32,305 bases of DNA. Source: a virus. The notes beneath the pieces are model-generated. The model worked only from the letters and a program-made list of their open reading frames with translations. It had not been told where the DNA came from and did no database searches. Shown here in pieces: positions 30,428 through 32,305 of this stretch (within the stretch, counting starts at the first letter, position 1; the number at the start of each line of letters is the position of its first letter). A program made the translations under genes and the position numbers. The stretch spans positions 1 through 32,305 of the IMG/VR virus record IMGVR_UViG_3300032289_000661. One strand, written 5' to 3'.

Positions 30428-31243
30428 ATGGCAAAAAGTTTGTTAAAAGAGGTAATGCTAAAACCAGTTCAAAAAAAGATTGACTCGTTCTTAGATACCG
30501 ACCAGCTAATCGAAAAGATTAGGTCTGGGTATACAGTTAACCGTGTTGATAAGTTTACAACAAAGAAAACATTTGCGCCCTCAACAATTGCATTCTCGCA
30601 TGGAGAATGTCCTCGCTATTGGTATTTGGCATTTAACGGTGCAGTATTTACAGACAATGCAGATGCATACGGCGGTGCCAACATGACTGCTGGAACTAAG
30701 TCGCATGAGCGTATTCAAGAGGCTATGGGGAATGTTCCAGGCCTACTAGCAGACTCAGAGTTTAAAATTACATACAATGATCCACCAATTTTTGGCTACG
30801 GAGACGTAATGCTAAATTGGGAGGGTGAAGAGCTTCTTGGCGAAATTAAAACTATGCCAAGTGAGGGATTCGAGTATAGAAAGAATCACGGCAAGCCAAA
30901 GACTAGCCACCTGATTCAGCTACTAATCTATATGAAGATTCTAAATAAGACAAAGGCAGTTCTTATATATGAGAATAAGAATAATCATGAATTACTGATT
31001 CTGCCTGTCGAAGTAACCCCTGGTGGTTACTATGTTCAGTGGGTAAACCAAGCATTTGAATGGATGAAGTTAGTTAGGAAGGCATGGACAGAAAAGACTT
31101 TGCCAGAAAAAAACTACCGTTCAAATTCTAAGATCTGCAAGACGTGTCCACTACAGGCTGCGTGTGCCGATGCTGGTGAGGGACTATTAAAGATTAAATC
31201 TTTGGAGCCTCTAGATGAAAACCAAGCATTGCCAGTGGTGTGA
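30428..31243 (+). CDS. Cas4-like RecB-family nuclease with Fe-S cluster cysteines
   Basis: The 271 residues carry the full Cas4/AddB-type set: C61 (GECPRYWYL) and a C-terminal C237-x2-C240-x5-C246 (CKTCPLQAAC) able to hold a 4Fe-4S cluster, H93 (KSHERIQ), D126 (GYGDVML), E139-x-K141 (GEIKTM) and Q164-x3-Y168 (QLLIYM). These are the PD-(D/E)XK motifs II-III and QhxxY of the RecB nuclease family. It probably acts as a 5'-3' or end-processing exonuclease in replication-recombination, as Cas4-like proteins in other phages are thought to. No CRISPR array or other cas gene is in the window. It ends with an overlap of 29 bases with the next gene. Confidence 0.82.
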   Translation: MAKSLLKEVMLKPVQKKIDSFLDTDQLIEKIRSGYTVNRVDKFTTKKTFAPSTIAFSHGECPRYWYLAFNGAVFTDNADAYGGANMTAGTKSHERIQEAMGNVPGLLADSEFKITYNDPPIFGYGDVMLNWEGEELLGEIKTMPSEGFEYRKNHGKPKTSHLIQLLIYMKILNKTKAVLIYENKNNHELLILPVEVTPGGYYVQWVNQAFEWMKLVRKAWTEKTLPEKNYRSNSKICKTCPLQAACADAGEGLLKIKSLEPLDENQALPVV

Positions 31244-31514
31244 CAACACCTTCGACACTGAAATAACTTATCAGATCTACTGCTCAGTAGCCTGTAGAGA
31301 TTCTGCAACTAAAGAAAAAATTGTTGCCAGATATCAAATATCTCGCAGGAGGAATAGGCTTGGAAAAAGCAGGCCTTGCAGTTCTTGTGGCGCAAACCTT
31401 TCTATATATAATGACGAAGCATTATGCCAGAAATGTATAATAAATCCAAAAGATGTAAATAAAATTCTCAAAGAAATAAGGGGGTTTGCCAATGGTAAAT
31501 ATAAAGAAGACTGA
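31215..31514 (+). CDS. Double zinc-finger protein, 99 aa
   Basis: The protein has two sets of paired cysteines: C6-x2-C9 with C23-x3-C27 (HCQWC ... YCSVAC) and C55-x2-C58 with C71-x2-C74 (PCSSC ... LCQKC), joined by a basic stretch (ARYQISRRRNRLGKSR). This spacing is that of treble-clef and zinc-ribbon folds, and the basic linker suggests nucleic acid binding. It starts at ATG 31215 inside the Cas4-like gene (29-base overlap) and its end overlaps the resolvase gene. No function is known to me for this arrangement. Confidence 0.65.
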   Translation: MKTKHCQWCDNTFDTEITYQIYCSVACRDSATKEKIVARYQISRRRNRLGKSRPCSSCGANLSIYNDEALCQKCIINPKDVNKILKEIRGFANGKYKED

Positions 31515-32067
31515 TGAAAAACCCAAGAATATTTGTGCTATCGATGCTAGCACCAATAGCCTTGCTTTTGCTATCTTTTCTGATAACAAACTAGTAAGTT
31601 GCGGAAAGATTAAGTTTGATGGATTGAATGCATATCAAAAGCTAGGCGATGCAGCAAGAAAGTCTATGCCATTCTTTAAGCAGTTTGAGATAGACGCTAT
31701 TGTTATTGAGCATACTATTTTTATAAATAGCCCCAAGACGGCCTCTGATTTGGCACTCATACAGGGAGCTCTTCTAGGAGCCGCCAGAATTTCTGGGATA
31801 CGGACTGCGGGATCCATAAACCCCATAACCTGGCAAACCTTTATCGGCAATGGAAAGCTAACCGCTGCAGAGAAGCAAAAGATAATGTTAGACTTTCCAG
31901 GTAAATCAAAAAACTGGTATCAAAATAAGTCAAGAGAACTTAGGAAACAGAAAACAATTAAGTTCGTAAATACCTATTACGACAAGTCTATATCTGACGA
32001 TGACGTGGCAGATGCAGTCGGGATTGGTCATTATGCAATTAATAACTGGGGAAAGATTGACAAGTAG
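31492..32067 (+). CDS. RuvC-like Holliday junction resolvase
   Basis: Counting from ATG 31492 (191 residues; GGGGG at 31480-31484 supports this start and an in-frame TTG at 31486 does not), the sequence shows the RNase H-fold acidic set: D18 (CAIDASTNSLAFAIF), E73 (IVIEHTIF), and D170/D171 with D174 (SDDDVADAVGIGHYA). This is the order of RuvC-type resolvases. An additional basic stretch (KSRELRKQKTIKF) lies before the last motif and likely contacts DNA. It would resolve four-way junctions generated by the UvsX-like recombinase. It is the second resolvase candidate in the window after the PD-(D/E)XK protein at 28448. Confidence 0.8.
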   Translation: MVNIKKTDEKPKNICAIDASTNSLAFAIFSDNKLVSCGKIKFDGLNAYQKLGDAARKSMPFFKQFEIDAIVIEHTIFINSPKTASDLALIQGALLGAARISGIRTAGSINPITWQTFIGNGKLTAAEKQKIMLDFPGKSKNWYQNKSRELRKQKTIKFVNTYYDKSISDDDVADAVGIGHYAINNWGKIDK

Positions 32068-32220
32068 ATGGCAAAACTGTATACTAATGAAGCGTGGTTA
32101 AAAAAGCGCTACTGGATGGACAAGAAGAGTCCAGAGGATATCGCAAAAGAATGCGGAACAAGTGTAGAAACAATCTATGTTTATTTAGCTAAGTTTAAGC
32201 TTAGGAGATCAAAAAGATGA
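32068..32220 (+). CDS. Small helix-turn-helix protein, 50 aa
   Basis: ATG 32068 directly follows the stop of the RuvC-like gene (TAGATGG). The 50 residues contain SPEDIAKECGTSVETIYVYLAKF (about 21-43): a helix, a C-G-T-S turn, then a recognition helix, as in compact HTH domains. The ends are basic (LKKRYW, KLRRSKR). Such short HTH proteins may regulate transcription or act as domains of larger DNA-binding systems; which of these applies is unknown. Its stop overlaps an ATG (ATGA at 32217-32220). Confidence 0.6.
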   Translation: MAKLYTNEAWLKKRYWMDKKSPEDIAKECGTSVETIYVYLAKFKLRRSKR

Positions 32221-32305
32221 AAGTTTTAAAACACTTTGTTAAGAAGGCTGTTGGCCTGTTCATTGCAATAACCTGCAGACATGTCAGGACAAGGGAGTCA
32301 TCATG
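32217..32305 (+). CDS. Start of a very short or partial gene at the window edge
   Basis: ATG 32217 overlaps the preceding stop (ATGA). The frame is open to the end of the window and reads MKVLKHFVKKAVGLFIAI, a basic start followed by a hydrophobic run. The last two bases are TG in this frame, and they belong to another ATG (32303-32305). If the next base is A, this would be a 29-residue peptide ending in an ATGA overlap. The real end cannot be seen. Confidence 0.35.
   Translation, partial: MKVLKHFVKKAVGLFIAITCRHVRTRESS

Noticed and set aside
30428-31243. Evidence of a CRISPR-Cas system from the Cas4-like gene
   Set aside because: No repeat-spacer array, cas1 or cas2 is visible; Cas4-like nucleases are common stand-alone phage genes.

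Overview
The window is a continuous stretch of a double-stranded DNA tailed-phage (or prophage-like) genome. It has a long-tail siphovirus layout, with every recognisable gene on the + strand. It is AT-rich and densely packed: most genes overlap by 1-4 bases (ATGA/TGATG junctions) or sit within about 30 bases of each other. The long tape measure, adjacent tail-chaperone genes, many minor tail proteins and several apparently leaderless genes fit a phage of an actinobacterium, perhaps an AT-rich freshwater lineage. That host guess is inference; no integrase, tRNA or lysis gene is present to test it.

Bases 1 to about 19740 are the tail module. In order they hold the end of a connector-type gene, two tail-completion candidates, the major tail protein (own promoter, good ribosome site, a terminator behind it, and codon use unlike its neighbours), two paralogous tail assembly chaperones, a very large tape measure protein split into two reading frames near 4662-4680, a 224-residue tail protein, a 1492-residue tail-tip/receptor-type protein, and four smaller tail or fibre proteins. 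The tape measure carries a triplicated VPGPKGAGD/VPAMLxPGE motif, a possible ADP-ribosyltransferase-like segment between copies one and two, and a LysM domain near its C terminus.

Bases 19750 to 32305 are the replication, recombination and nucleotide module. They hold a MerR-like DNA-binding protein, two small proteins, a DnaB-type helicase, a DnaG-type primase, a zinc-binding single-stranded DNA-binding protein resembling T4 gp32, a full DnaE-type DNA polymerase III alpha subunit, an NrdH-like redoxin, a UvsX/RecA recombinase, a zinc ribbon protein, a small PD-(D/E)XK nuclease, two different Fe(II)/2-oxoglutarate oxygenase-like proteins flanking a conserved helical protein, a Cas4-like Fe-S nuclease, a double zinc-finger protein, a RuvC-like resolvase and a small HTH protein. 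The replisome is therefore mixed: bacterial-type helicase, primase and polymerase with T4-like SSB and recombinase.

The observations most worth following up are: (1) a recurring promoter architecture, TGN-TATAMT or TATAAT placed so that transcription should start at or next to the A of the start codon (2400, 19294, 28740), implying leaderless phage mRNAs; (2) a tail chaperone pair made by gene duplication, with no visible frameshift signal; (3) the split tape measure, where an in-frame TAG excludes the obvious A6 homopolymer as the cause; (4) the ART-like segment inside the tape measure; (5) the paired 2OG oxygenases. I see no CRISPR array, insertion sequence or tRNA gene. No gene-free stretch exceeds 120 bases.
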